Counted from the stretch's first letter, positions 8,522-18,140 are shown. The stretch is DNA of 46,726 nucleotides from an uncultured Bacteroidota bacterium (GCA_903906365.1 CAIVKC010000009.1:1-46726), one strand, 5' to 3'. Program-made: numbers and translations. The notes: a model not told the origin generated them from the letters alone.

Positions 8522-9676
8522 TTAAGGAGTCAGCCGGCTCAGCGGAAATCGGATCACCTCTTCGGATTCTTTGAACCTGGAGATGATTACATAGAGGTAG
8601 CCTTTGTATAAGAGCGTATGAGGATATCCATAGTCGCCTTCCTTCCACAATCCTTTCTTTTTTATGCTGTATGGTTCGTCGGCTATGATATAGTGCCTGT
8701 CAAAAAGCTTTCCGTCCCCTGACAGCGACAATACCAGCGGTATCCGGTCACCGCGGTGCAGCGTATCGGGTATCCCCACATAATAAAACCGCCCGTCGGG
8801 CAGGCGCCCGAAATGAAATTTGCAGTCGTTGTCGGTAAATCCTGTTTCAACAGCTGCCGACCAGTGGGCGCCGTCATCATGGCTCTCTGTCAGCCATAGC
8901 CGCCCCTTCCATCCTTCATCGGTGGCCCGCAGCAGCATGTGCAATACATGGTCATCGGTTTCATAAAAGGCCCCTTCGCAGAGCGGGGGATATCCCTTCA
9001 CCTGCGCAGGGCGGTAGAAGCTGTCGGGGTTGTCCTCCGTATAGAGAGAATCTTCATAGAAGCTGGTCATTTTCCAGCCCCTTAAACCGGAAGGATCATC
9101 GGTGTAGGGGAATACAAAATTTCCGCTGATGATCAGCCGCCCGGTGGAAGTCGGCTGGGGACCATGATTGGGATTGACCGGAATATGCAGGTCGACCGGC
9201 GGGCTCCAGTGCTCCCCGTCGGTGGTATAACGGGCATGCAGGTGGGTATTTTCCCGGTGGGGGGAATAGTCCCCGTAATAGGCAACCAACGTATCCTTAT
9301 ACACATGAAATCCGGCTGCGGTCAGTACATTGAGGGTATCCGGTTTATAGTGGCCCGGCACGGCCAGTACCCGGGGTGCCGACCAGTGCCTAAAATCCCT
9401 GGAGGAAGCAATATCCACCCGCTGGCCGGGGGCATCCTCATCCATGATTCCGTTGCTCCAGATGGCAAAGAACCGGTCGCGGTAATGAACAATGGACTGA
9501 TGGTGGGAGTAAAACCAGCTGTGTTGCGGAACATATACCCAGGCCCGTTCCACGGACAGTTTTTTTGGTTTTTCAGTGGCCGACATGGGGTTTGATATCG
9601 GGGAGCGCTGGGAGAAGCTTTCCGCAGCGCAGCCCAAAAGCAGCAGGAAGCCGGCAGTATATATTATTTTTTTCAT
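8522..9676 (-). CDS. Sialidase-fold (BNR/Asp-box) lipoprotein, probable glycosidase or glycan-binding enzyme
   Basis: 384 residues beginning with a lipoprotein signal (LLLLGC). The body is a six-bladed sialidase-like propeller. Asp-box-like turns are visible at SRDFRHWS, TTDGEHWS and SHDDGAHWS, each followed by a Pro- or Ala-containing strand. PLCEGAFYE and GYPHTLLY are probable active-site strands of the exo-alpha-sialidase superfamily. The substrate cannot be assigned: this superfamily in Bacteroidota includes sialidases, lyases and other glycosidases. The canonical sialidase arginine triad was not located with certainty. The gene has its own upstream region (9677-9892), shared divergently with the ThuA operon. 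Confidence 0.65.
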   Translation of the reverse strand: MKKIIYTAGFLLLLGCAAESFSQRSPISNPMSATEKPKKLSVERAWVYVPQHSWFYSHHQSIVHYRDRFFAIWSNGIMDEDAPGQRVDIASSRDFRHWSAPRVLAVPGHYKPDTLNVLTAAGFHVYKDTLVAYYGDYSPHRENTHLHARYTTDGEHWSPPVDLHIPVNPNHGPQPTSTGRLIISGNFVFPYTDDPSGLRGWKMTSFYEDSLYTEDNPDSFYRPAQVKGYPPLCEGAFYETDDHVLHMLLRATDEGWKGRLWLTESHDDGAHWSAAVETGFTDNDCKFHFGRLPDGRFYYVGIPDTLHRGDRIPLVLSLSGDGKLFDRHYIIADEPYSIKKKGLWKEGDYGYPHTLLYKGYLYVIISRFKESEEVIRFPLSRLTP

Positions 9677-9892
9677 GCATTATAAAGATAATGGTAATTT
9701 TAGTTTGACCGTCCGCTCATAAGGAGGGTCCCCTCAAAAAGCAAGGCCGCAGTCACTGACCCGAATGAACGAACTGAAACCGGCTGCGCACCCCATGTTG
9801 ACTTTTGCGGGATTTCATCCTTTCATGTAGCAGAGGCTCTCTTATCCTTCCTGTTTCCTTTGAATTCAACACGCTATTCAAATATTTTCATC

Positions 9893-10822
9893 ATGGACCC
9901 CAACAGGCGTCATTTTATCAAAGCAACCACCCTGGCAGCGACATCCGGAATCCTTTGGCCCGGGAAAATCCTGGCAAGCCCGGCACCGGTCAAAAAAATA
10001 CGCATCCTGGTTTGGGATGAAAGATCGGATACCCAAAAAGAGGCCTATGATCATTTTCTGGGCAATTATATCTCCGGGCGGCTGGCCCTGCAGCCGGAAT
10101 TTTCCGTGATTTCCGCCGGACTCGATGACCCCTTGCAGGGGCTCTCCGGTGAAGTGCTGGACAAGACCGATCTGCTGATCTGGTGGGGGCATACCCGCCA
10201 GGCGGAGATCAGCCCCGAAACGGGCAGGGACCTGGTGCGCAGAATCAGCGAAGGAACCCTGTCATTGATCGCCCTGCATTCCGCACACTGGTCCACCCCC
10301 TTTGTGGAGGCCATGTATGAGATCACCCGCAGGAACCTCACCAAAAAGGCCTCTATTGGTCCCCAGGACCTCACCTATATCAGACCCTCCGAGCCCTATA
10401 AGGCCCCCGGGTACGATCAGCGGGTGACCCCATATACCGTGGAAAGGAAGTTTCCGGACGGAAGCTCCAAATACCAGGTGCACCTGCCCATTTGCTGCTT
10501 TCCTGCCTATCGCAACGATGGGAAGCCCAGCACGGTAAAAGTGCGGTTGCCGGATCATCCCATCATGCAGGCACTGCCATCGGAATTTACCCTTTCCAAT
10601 ACGGAAATGTATGATGAACCCTTTCATGTACCCGAGCCCGACAGTGTCCTGATGGAGGAATGCTGGGCGGGTGGTGAATGGTTCAGGTCCGCTATGCTGT
10701 GGAAACTGGACAAAGGGCATGTCTTTTATTTCCGCCCCGGACACGAAGCCTACCCGGTCTATAAGGACCAAAAGGTCATGCAGATATTGTCAAACGCCGC
10801 TAAATGGTTGGCTCATGTATAA
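9893..10822 (+). CDS. ThuA-domain protein with twin-arginine signal
   Basis: 309 residues from the ATG at 9893. This start places a Tat-type signal (NRRHFIKATTLAATSG) at the N-terminus, and an earlier in-frame start at 9860 would add residues with no signal character. The mature part is a ThuA domain, a class I glutamine-amidotransferase-like fold: KKIRILVWDERSD, LIWWGHTRQAEI, LSLIALHSAHWS. ThuA proteins act in trehalose utilisation in rhizobia and are found widely beside sugar-oxidising enzymes. The precise reaction here is unknown. It is the first gene of a four-gene operon and its stop overlaps the next start by 8 nt, so the two are probably translationally coupled. Confidence 0.8.
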   Translation: MDPNRRHFIKATTLAATSGILWPGKILASPAPVKKIRILVWDERSDTQKEAYDHFLGNYISGRLALQPEFSVISAGLDDPLQGLSGEVLDKTDLLIWWGHTRQAEISPETGRDLVRRISEGTLSLIALHSAHWSTPFVEAMYEITRRNLTKKASIGPQDLTYIRPSEPYKAPGYDQRVTPYTVERKFPDGSSKYQVHLPICCFPAYRNDGKPSTVKVRLPDHPIMQALPSEFTLSNTEMYDEPFHVPEPDSVLMEECWAGGEWFRSAMLWKLDKGHVFYFRPGHEAYPVYKDQKVMQILSNAAKWLAHV

Positions 10823-13637
10823 AATGCGCAGCGCGATGCTCCTGCTACTGCTGCTGAACCTGCCTGCGGGGCAGGCCCGTTCCCAGCAGCCTGCCGATGA
10901 CGTGGATCACGCGGCCGTCCTGCGCAGTTTGAGCGGGGCCACCCTGGAAAAAGGCCGGCAGATCTACCTCAAATCCTGCGTGGCCTGCCATGGCAGTTCA
11001 GGTAACGCCTCCTACCCCCAGGCCAGGTCCTTTAGCCGGGACAGGCTGCGTTTTGGGAACCGGCCTTACGATATGTGGCGCACGGTAACCTTCGGTTCGG
11101 GCCTGATGGCGCCCCAGACCTGGCTTTCACCGGCAGAAAGATATTATGTGATCCAGTATATCCGGGAGGCTTTCATGAAAGGGTCCCCGGCAGGACAATA
11201 TTTTACCGTCACTGCCAATTACCTGGCTTCCCTGCCCCGGTCCCGGAGGTCTGCCGCACAGCAGGCTGCCCTGGTCAGGGCACAGGCCCTGCAGGGGTCC
11301 CAGAAATATGGCCAGGAATGGTTCCATACCCATCCGGGAGATTATGGCCCGGCTGTCTACTCCCAGTTAAAAGATCATACCACCGCCGCACTTACCATCC
11401 GGCTGGATCACCGCATACTGATGAGCTATGACCTGCTGACCATGGCGACCACCGCCTGCTGGAAGGGAACCCTGGATCTTTCTGAAACCAAGTATACCCG
11501 CTACCGCGGGGAGGGTCAGCCCTTCATCGCCGGTAAAGCGCTCCCGGGACTCAGCCAGTTTCAGTGGTCCTTCGACGGAAGATTCGACAGCCTTCGCCGG
11601 GCAACAGGAATCAGGACCCCCCTGCCGGAACCCTTTTTGCATTTTAGAGGACATTATGTTTACGGCAAACTGGTGGTGCTTTCCTATTCGGTCTGCGACC
11701 GGGAGGTACTGGAGTGGCCGGAGGCCAAAAAAACCAGGGAAGGGCTGCTCGTTGTATCGCAGACCATCCGGGTAGGCCCTGGCTCCCGTCCGGAGCGGAT
11801 CCTGCTGGGCCTGGCCGGGAAGGCCGCCTACCGGTACAGGGATGGCATCCTGACCCTGACGGAACCGAGGACAAATACATTTACAGCGGCAGCCGTCGTT
11901 TCGGCCAACAGCCAAATCCGCTGCCAGGTCGACAGCACCGGGCAGGTGGAACTGTTCATCCCCGCCGGCGGGCAGGGCTGCACTTTTCGGCTGCTGAGAA
12001 CCTCGGGGCTGCGCGGACAGGCGCAGCAGTGGTTCGCCTCCTATGTCAGTGCGTGTTCACGGAACCTGGACGGGGCAGTCCTGGACGGGATGATCAGGGG
12101 CGGCCCCGCAGACCGGGCCCCGGTGGTAAGGACTTCGGGGACCCTCAACGACAACAAGGCCCATTTTGATCCCATCTACCGGGAAGACGCCGACCGGATC
12201 ATCCCTTCCAAGGCGGTACCCCTTGACGAAGACTATCCCTATACGGTAGACCGGATTGCACTTCCCTTCGACAACCCTTTCAATGCCTGGATCAGGCCCA
12301 CCTGCCTGGGATTTAAGAGCGATGGCAGCCTGCTGATGGGCACTTATACCGGCGATGTCTGGATGGCTTCCGGGATTGACAGCACCCTGAAAAATATCAG
12401 CTGGAAAAGGATCGCCTCCGGGCTTTTTGAGTGCATGGGACTAAAAGTGGTCAAAGATGACATCTATGTAACCACCCGCAACGGGATCGTGCGCCTTTCT
12501 GATTTGAACGGGGATGGTCAAACGGATTTTTATGAGAACTTTCATCAGGACCAGGACATCTCCTCTTTTTTCCACGCCTTCAATTTTGGCCTGGAAACAG
12601 ACAGCCGCGGCAATTTTTACTATGCCAAGCCAGGCGAATACACCGACAATAAGGATCCCGGCAACCTGATCAAAGTATCTCCCGACGGCAGGCACTGGGA
12701 AAGTGTGGCAACCGGCTTCCGCGTCAATAACGGCATCACCATCTCCCCGGACGACCGCATATTTGTCTCCGACAACCAGGGCAACTGGGAGCCGGCCAAT
12801 AAAATATGCCTGATTGAAAAGGGCGCCTATTACGGCTATGTCCCCAACCTGCTCTCCGAAAATGAATGGAGCCCCGATGGCCGAAAATACAGCAAGGACC
12901 AGGTAAAAGACCATGTCATCACGGCCGCTTTGGCCCCCGTGCCGGATACTTTTCAACAGCCGGTGTTCTGGATGCCCCAGGAATTTGACAATTCCCCCGG
13001 CGGCGGCGTGTGGAGTGATAAAAGCTGGGGTCCGCTTTCCAACCAGTTCATTCATACCAGCTACGGGACGGGCTGGGTTTATTATTTCCTGACCCACCAG
13101 GTGGAAGGAATCACCCAGGGCGCCATGGTGGCCCTGCCGTTTCAGCTGGAAGCCGGCATACAACGGGCCGCGGTAAACCCCATGGATAAGCAGGTCTATG
13201 TCGCCGGACTCACGGGATGGGATGACCCGGAAGCCATCAGCTACGGCGTACTCAGCCGCATCCGTTATAAAGGCGGGGAAGGCCACCTGATCCGGGATGC
13301 CGAAGTGGTGCAAGGAGGCATCAGGCTGACTTTCAATTTCAAACTGGATGAGGTTTACAGCAGGGCATTATCCCATTATGATGTCCGGGAATGGAACTAC
13401 CATTGGACCAGTAAGTACGGCTCCGATCATTATTCGGTCCGGGAACCGGCAAAGACCGGCGAGGACAGTGTAGCCCTCTCTGAGGCCCTCACCGAAGAGG
13501 GGGGTTATTCCCTGCTGCTGAAGATGCCGGGTTTAAACCCCGCGCAAACAGTCAGGCTTCGTTTTGAGGTAAAGGGCCTCGACGGCGTGGCCATGAAAAA
13601 CTCCGTATACCTCACCATCCATAAAATCCCCCGTTAA
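10815..13637 (+). CDS. Secreted cytochrome c / DUF6797-like / beta-propeller dehydrogenase-like fusion
   Basis: 940 residues from the ATG at 10815 (10824 is an alternative). A hydrophobic signal (MLLLLLLNLPAG) is followed by a mono-heme cytochrome c domain: CVACH at 55-59, with a downstream Met in GSGLMAPQTW as likely axial ligand. Residues about 150-420 resemble the DUF6797 module (YRGEGQPFIAG, LHFRGHYVYGKLV). From about 455 to the end lies a propeller of the kind found in PVC-type membrane-bound dehydrogenase and sorbosone/PQQ sugar dehydrogenase proteins (YTGDVWMASG, NGIVRLSDLNGDG, SPDDRIFVSDNQG). I infer periplasmic oxidation of a sugar or polyol with electrons passed to the heme. No PQQ-binding residues could be confirmed. 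The gene sits between two ThuA genes, with 3 nt to the next. Confidence 0.8.
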   Translation: MYKMRSAMLLLLLLNLPAGQARSQQPADDVDHAAVLRSLSGATLEKGRQIYLKSCVACHGSSGNASYPQARSFSRDRLRFGNRPYDMWRTVTFGSGLMAPQTWLSPAERYYVIQYIREAFMKGSPAGQYFTVTANYLASLPRSRRSAAQQAALVRAQALQGSQKYGQEWFHTHPGDYGPAVYSQLKDHTTAALTIRLDHRILMSYDLLTMATTACWKGTLDLSETKYTRYRGEGQPFIAGKALPGLSQFQWSFDGRFDSLRRATGIRTPLPEPFLHFRGHYVYGKLVVLSYSVCDREVLEWPEAKKTREGLLVVSQTIRVGPGSRPERILLGLAGKAAYRYRDGILTLTEPRTNTFTAAAVVSANSQIRCQVDSTGQVELFIPAGGQGCTFRLLRTSGLRGQAQQWFASYVSACSRNLDGAVLDGMIRGGPADRAPVVRTSGTLNDNKAHFDPIYREDADRIIPSKAVPLDEDYPYTVDRIALPFDNPFNAWIRPTCLGFKSDGSLLMGTYTGDVWMASGIDSTLKNISWKRIASGLFECMGLKVVKDDIYVTTRNGIVRLSDLNGDGQTDFYENFHQDQDISSFFHAFNFGLETDSRGNFYYAKPGEYTDNKDPGNLIKVSPDGRHWESVATGFRVNNGITISPDDRIFVSDNQGNWEPANKICLIEKGAYYGYVPNLLSENEWSPDGRKYSKDQVKDHVITAALAPVPDTFQQPVFWMPQEFDNSPGGGVWSDKSWGPLSNQFIHTSYGTGWVYYFLTHQVEGITQGAMVALPFQLEAGIQRAAVNPMDKQVYVAGLTGWDDPEAISYGVLSRIRYKGGEGHLIRDAEVVQGGIRLTFNFKLDEVYSRALSHYDVREWNYHWTSKYGSDHYSVREPAKTGEDSVALSEALTEEGGYSLLLKMPGLNPAQTVRLRFEVKGLDGVAMKNSVYLTIHKIPR

Positions 13638-13640
13638 ACC

Positions 13641-14687
13641 ATGATGCGCCCCTTCCTAATTGGTATTTTTCTGGCAGCCGGGCTTTTTTCCTCCAAGGGC
13701 TCTTTCGGGCAGCCGGACAGCCTGTGGGTCACCTATGAGGGACAGGGGGGCCCGGGAACAGGCAAACATATTGTACTGGTCAGCGGTGATGAGGAGTACC
13801 GCTCCGAAGAGGCGCTGCCCATGCTGGCCCAGATACTGGCACGCAACTATGGGTTTACCTGCACCGTGTTGTTTCCCATAGACCCGCAGACCGGAAGGAT
13901 CGATGCGATGTATCCTTCCAATATCCCCGGGCTTTCCCAACTCCGTCAGGCGGACCTGCTCGTGATTTTTACCCGATTCCGTGAACTGCCGGATTCCCAG
14001 ATGCGCTATATCGATGCCTATCTCAAAGAAGGCAGGCCGGTCATCGGACTGCGCACAGCCACCCATGCCTTTAACTACCAAAAAGATACCTCCGGCCCCT
14101 TTGCCTGCTATGATTTCAGGAGCCGCATCCCCGGCTGGGAAGGGGGTTTTGGAAAAAAGGTACTCGGAGAGACCTGGATTAACCACCACGGCCTGCACCG
14201 CCAGGAAGGCACGCGCTGCCTGGTCAATGGCGTGGAGCAGGACGCCGGCAACCCGCTGCTCAGGGGCGTGCAGGATATCTGGACTCCGACGGACGTCTAC
14301 AGTGTCGGCCAACTGCAGGGAGCAAGGGTACTGCTCTACGGTCAATCCACCAGCGGCATGACCGCTGCTTCCCCGGTCAACCTGCAAAAATCCGTCATGC
14401 CGGTGGCCTGGACAAGATCCTACCAGGTTCCAGGGGGCAGGGAAGGCCTGGCCTTTGCCACCACCATGGGCGCAGCGGTTGATTTGCAGAGTGAGGACCT
14501 GAGGCGGCTCCTGGTGAACGCCTGCTTTTGGGCGGTGGGTATGGAAAAACAAATTCCTGCCAGGGCAGAGGTAAATTATATCAGCCCCTATCGGCCCACC
14601 ATGTTCGGCCCCGAGCTGTTCCGCCGGGGCAGCCTGCCTGCCCGGTACGCATGGAAACCGGCCAATCCAAAACCAAAAGACCCATAA
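13641..14687 (+). CDS. Second ThuA-domain protein, Sec-exported
   Basis: 348 residues with a Sec signal peptide (MMRPFLIGIFLAAGLF). It is a ThuA/GATase1-like protein of a different subgroup from the first: HIVLVSGDEEYRSEEALP, then ADLLVIFTRFRELPD, RPVIGLRTATHAF, and a late histidine-rich WINHHGLHRQ. The nucleophile Cys of true amidotransferases is replaced in the GLRTATHAF elbow, as is usual for ThuA proteins. The start is 3 nt after the cytochrome gene stop, and the fucosidase starts 21 nt after its own stop, so it belongs to the same operon. Two different ThuA proteins around one dehydrogenase suggest successive steps on an oxidised sugar, which is inference. Confidence 0.8.
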   Translation: MMRPFLIGIFLAAGLFSSKGSFGQPDSLWVTYEGQGGPGTGKHIVLVSGDEEYRSEEALPMLAQILARNYGFTCTVLFPIDPQTGRIDAMYPSNIPGLSQLRQADLLVIFTRFRELPDSQMRYIDAYLKEGRPVIGLRTATHAFNYQKDTSGPFACYDFRSRIPGWEGGFGKKVLGETWINHHGLHRQEGTRCLVNGVEQDAGNPLLRGVQDIWTPTDVYSVGQLQGARVLLYGQSTSGMTAASPVNLQKSVMPVAWTRSYQVPGGREGLAFATTMGAAVDLQSEDLRRLLVNACFWAVGMEKQIPARAEVNYISPYRPTMFGPELFRRGSLPARYAWKPANPKPKDP

Positions 14688-14708
14688 ATCAAAGCACTCC
14701 CTAAAGAC

Positions 14709-16850
14709 ATGAAAAAGAAGTTACTGATCACCCTCGCCCTTGCCCTGGGCCTCTTTGCTGCCCGCGCCCAAACCTACGAGCCCACCTGGGAATCCCTGGA
14801 CAGCCGTCCGGTACCCCAATGGTACCGGGATGCCAAGTTCGGCATATTCATCCACTGGGGCGTATATGCTGTGCCGGCTTTTGCCGCCAAGGGGGAATAC
14901 GCGGAATGGTACCAGCATGCCCTGAAAAGCGGGGACTCCGCCACCGTGAACTACCAGAAAAAAAAATTCGGGGACCTGAGTTATTACCAGATGGCCGATC
15001 AGTTCAGGGCCGAATTGTATAACCCGGATGAATGGGCCAGGATCATCGCCGGATCAGGCGCCAGGTATGTGGTGCTGACCTCCAAACACCATGATGGCTT
15101 TGCCCTGTGGCCCAGCAAAGAAGCCTCACGCACCTGGGGATTTCCCTGGAATGCCATGGAAGCAGGGCCCCACAGGGACCTGCTCGGTGACCTGTTCAAG
15201 GCCCTGCGAAAGACCCCCGTTCATGCCGGGATGTATTATTCCCTGTATGAATGGTACAATCCCCTTTGGCTCAAAGACCATCGGCAATACGTCGCAGAAC
15301 ACGAATGGCCCCAGATGAAAGACGTGATCAACACCTACCATCCGGATGTATTTTGGACGGACGGGGAATGGGAAGAGAGCCCGGAGACCTGGAAGTCCAA
15401 AGAGTTCCTTGCCTGGTTGTACAACGAAAGCCCGGTGAAGGATAAAGTCGTTACCTACGACCGCTGGGGAGACGGAGTACGCTTCAAACACGGAGGGGTA
15501 TTCACACCCGAATACCAGCCGGATGTAAGTTTTGCTGATCATTACTGGGAGGAAAGCCGTGGTATGGGGTATTCCTACGGGTATAACCGCAATGAAGATT
15601 TCTGGGATTACAATACACCCCAGGCCCTGGTGCTTCAGCTCGTTGATAAGGTCAGCGGCGGCGGAAATTTCCTGCTTGACATCGGCCCCGATGAACACGG
15701 CAAGATCCCGCCCATCATGGAGGAAAGACTTTCCCAGATCGGGGATTGGATGCATTTAAACCAGGAAGCCATCTATAATACCGTCCGGTGGAGGACCACC
15801 GGCCAGTGGGGGGAAGGGAAAAGGGACTATAAACCCGTGAACGGGGGTGGTGACCTGCTGCTGAAACTGACCGTGAACCCCGATCCCGGATACGCGGTGA
15901 AGGAATGCTTTTTTACCTATAATCCGGTGCAAAACAATTTGTATGCCGTTCTTCCCCAATGGCCTGCTTCCAATACCTTTACCATTCGTGACCTGACCGT
16001 TGCCGGTAGTACAAGGATCGAATTGCTCGAAAACCACCAGCAGCTTCAGTGGACCCAGTCGGGCAATGACCTGCTGGTCCGCCTGCCGACCTTTGACCCC
16101 CGTCACATCAGGGGCCAGTATGCCTATGTCATTAAGATCGCTGGTGCCGGGGCCTATGCGCCGGCCACCCAGCCCGCCATTACCTATCCGGAAGGCTCCC
16201 TGCAGCCCCTGGTCACGGTCAGCGAGCAGGAGGGCTGCCAGTACCGCTATACCCTGGATGGTTCAACGCCCGGGGAAGGGACCGCCCTCTATACCCATCC
16301 TTTTTTTATCCCCCATACGGCGACATTATCCATTCGATCCTTTAAAGAAGGGCTGCTCCCCGGCATCGTGGTGTCCCTCCCCCTGGAAGTATTTTCCTAC
16401 CTGCCGGCCACTCATCCTTCCGCTACAGCCCAGGGATTAAAGCTGTCCTGTTATGAGGGTTCCCTGCGGTCGGTCAGTGAGCTCAAAAACATCCAGCCAG
16501 TCCGCCAGACAGCCGTCCGGGATATATCGACAGGGGACCTGACAAAGACTGAAAATGCAGGGCTCCTTTACAGCGGTTATATCCGCGTGCCCCGGCAGGC
16601 CTTATACCGTTTCTACCTTTCCTCTGATGACGGCAGCCAGCTTTGGATTGACGACAGGCTGGTCATAGACAACGACGGGCTGCATGCCAACGTGGAAAAA
16701 ACCGGGCTTAGCGCCCTGCAGCAGGGATTGCACCGCTTCCGTCTGGCCTATATCCAGGACAAAAGCGCCCTTGCCCTGAAGCTGGAGTACCAGACGGGAA
16801 AAAATGCGAGAAAGCCGGTGCCGGCTTCATTTTATTATTGCGATAAATAA
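14709..16850 (+). CDS. GH29 alpha-L-fucosidase with CHB_HEX-like and PA14 C-terminal domains
   Basis: 713 residues with a signal peptide (to AARAQ at 21). Residues 25-380 are a GH29 barrel: WYRDAKFGIFIHWGVYAVPA, VLTSKHHDGFALW and DVFWTDGEW, where D218 is the expected nucleophile. A beta-sandwich follows to about 475. Residues 490-560 match the chitobiase C-terminal Ig-like module (RYTLDGSTPGEGT). Residues 575-713 form a PA14-like domain (SGYIRVPRQALYRFYLSSDD, DGSQLWIDDRLVIDND), probably carbohydrate-binding. The enzyme should release terminal alpha-L-fucose outside the cytoplasm. As last gene of the ThuA/cytochrome operon, it suggests that the oxidative genes act on a fucosylated substrate or on fucose itself. 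It is convergent with the esterase-like gene (57 bp apart). Confidence 0.9.
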   Translation: MKKKLLITLALALGLFAARAQTYEPTWESLDSRPVPQWYRDAKFGIFIHWGVYAVPAFAAKGEYAEWYQHALKSGDSATVNYQKKKFGDLSYYQMADQFRAELYNPDEWARIIAGSGARYVVLTSKHHDGFALWPSKEASRTWGFPWNAMEAGPHRDLLGDLFKALRKTPVHAGMYYSLYEWYNPLWLKDHRQYVAEHEWPQMKDVINTYHPDVFWTDGEWEESPETWKSKEFLAWLYNESPVKDKVVTYDRWGDGVRFKHGGVFTPEYQPDVSFADHYWEESRGMGYSYGYNRNEDFWDYNTPQALVLQLVDKVSGGGNFLLDIGPDEHGKIPPIMEERLSQIGDWMHLNQEAIYNTVRWRTTGQWGEGKRDYKPVNGGGDLLLKLTVNPDPGYAVKECFFTYNPVQNNLYAVLPQWPASNTFTIRDLTVAGSTRIELLENHQQLQWTQSGNDLLVRLPTFDPRHIRGQYAYVIKIAGAGAYAPATQPAITYPEGSLQPLVTVSEQEGCQYRYTLDGSTPGEGTALYTHPFFIPHTATLSIRSFKEGLLPGIVVSLPLEVFSYLPATHPSATAQGLKLSCYEGSLRSVSELKNIQPVRQTAVRDISTGDLTKTENAGLLYSGYIRVPRQALYRFYLSSDDGSQLWIDDRLVIDNDGLHANVEKTGLSALQQGLHRFRLAYIQDKSALALKLEYQTGKNARKPVPASFYYCDK

Positions 16851-16907
16851 GCATCCCGCAAAAGCCATCCTACAGCCGGCTCTGCCGGGCCAATGGATGA
16901 ATGGGCA

Positions 16908-18086
16908 TCAGGGCGTCTCCAGCAGGCGGGCAACCTGCTCATTGCCCATTACGGCATTGGCTGGCAGGGGGTATTTGTCGTTGAAGGCAGCGAGCGCTCC
17001 CTGACCCAGGGTCACAGAGGGGCCCTCATCCACCAGGCCGTTTTGATCCAGGACTGCCTTGAGGTCCAGACCGAGGTATTTTGCCATAAAGGGATACATG
17101 GCCTGTCGTTTGGAGGGGCCATAGTCATGTTTATCTTTGGGCAGATGTACGTTCTGCACATGACCGGTCTGCCCGAAGAGGGCATAGATTTGCTGCATAA
17201 AGGGATATTCCACCAAGGGGGTGTTTTTGGTCCAGTCATCACCGTCTGAAATCATCAGCAGGGGTCTGGGAGCGGTCAGGGCGGCAATTTCCGCGTTGTC
17301 GGTTTGAAAGGAACCCTGGTGGTGAATGGGCATGCCGCTTTCACAGGTGCATCCGCCAAAAAAATGGGCAGATATCATCACCACCGGGACCGAGACCCGG
17401 ATGCGGGGGTCCAGGGCCGTCAGCAGGAAAGCCTGGGTGCCGCCACCCGATTCCCCGGTGATGCCGATCCTGTTTGAATCCACACCCGGCTGAGCCAGCA
17501 GGAAATCCAGCGCCCGGATGCTGTTGATGGTCTGGAGTTTCAGCGCTTTTTCCAAGGTATGGGTGCATTGCCGGGAATCACCATAGCCTACCATATCCCA
17601 GGAGAAGACCACCGCACCCATTCTGGCCAGGGTAGCGCACCGTTTCTGGGTCTGTTCGCGGAATCTTCCCTCCTGTTTATCATCATGACCATGGGGGCAG
17701 AGTATGCCCGCGTAGGCCGGCTGTGGTTTTAGCGGCCGGTAGAGGTTGCCTGTCAGATAGAAACCGGGCAGGGTTTCAAAAAACACATTTTCCACGCTAT
17801 AGCCGTTCATGACCTTGCGGGAGTGAATGACCGGAGCGGTCCCGGGCCGGGCAGGCAGGGAAAGCAACTGCATCCCGGCCCTTACATGGCCTGCGATTTC
17901 GGCGGAGCGCAGCTGCCAGGCCGCCAGGCCGCCGGGAACATGTGCCTGCAGGAAGGCAGCCCCCTGTGCCTCGGAAAAAAAACTTCCCTGGCAAAGAACA
18001 GTCTGGCTTTCCGGCTGAGCCCGGAGGGATATAGAGGAAAGGCACAAAAAAACAACGGGGCAGATACCGGATAGGATCCTGTGCAT
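16908..18086 (-). CDS. Secreted alpha/beta-hydrolase, acetyl-xylan-esterase-like
   Basis: 392 residues from the ATG at 18086. A TTG 24 nt upstream is in frame but lies inside the promoter. A signal peptide covers residues 1-23. The alpha/beta-hydrolase core shows PHGHDDKQ near the oxyanion strand, GESGGGTQ with nucleophile S213, DGDDWT with the acid (about D281-D284) and KHDYGPSKR with H320. Members of this group are annotated as acetyl-xylan esterases or general carbohydrate esterases, and removal of acetyl groups from a glycan is the most likely role. A well-formed promoter lies directly upstream. AAGGAGA lies 15 nt before the ATG, longer than an ideal ribosome-binding spacing. Confidence 0.75.
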   Translation of the reverse strand: MHRILSGICPVVFLCLSSISLRAQPESQTVLCQGSFFSEAQGAAFLQAHVPGGLAAWQLRSAEIAGHVRAGMQLLSLPARPGTAPVIHSRKVMNGYSVENVFFETLPGFYLTGNLYRPLKPQPAYAGILCPHGHDDKQEGRFREQTQKRCATLARMGAVVFSWDMVGYGDSRQCTHTLEKALKLQTINSIRALDFLLAQPGVDSNRIGITGESGGGTQAFLLTALDPRIRVSVPVVMISAHFFGGCTCESGMPIHHQGSFQTDNAEIAALTAPRPLLMISDGDDWTKNTPLVEYPFMQQIYALFGQTGHVQNVHLPKDKHDYGPSKRQAMYPFMAKYLGLDLKAVLDQNGLVDEGPSVTLGQGALAAFNDKYPLPANAVMGNEQVARLLETP

Positions 18087-18107
18087 GGTGGTATAATTTG
18101 TCTCCTT

Positions 18108-18140
18108 CAAATTTATCCAACTAAACAGAGTAATCCCAAA
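18108..18140 (-). promoter_or_regulatory. Bacteroidota-type promoter for the esterase-like gene
   Basis: On the minus strand TTTG (18140-18137) is followed after 21 nt by TAAATTTG (18115-18108), an exact TAnnTTTG match. This is the known -33/-7 arrangement of the primary sigma factor in this phylum. The predicted transcript starts close to 18100 and has a leader of roughly 15-20 nt. Confidence 0.6.

Noticed and set aside
12441-13313. Minus-strand open frame of 290 codons
   Set aside because: It is antisense to the propeller part of the cytochrome fusion and has no recognisable motifs.
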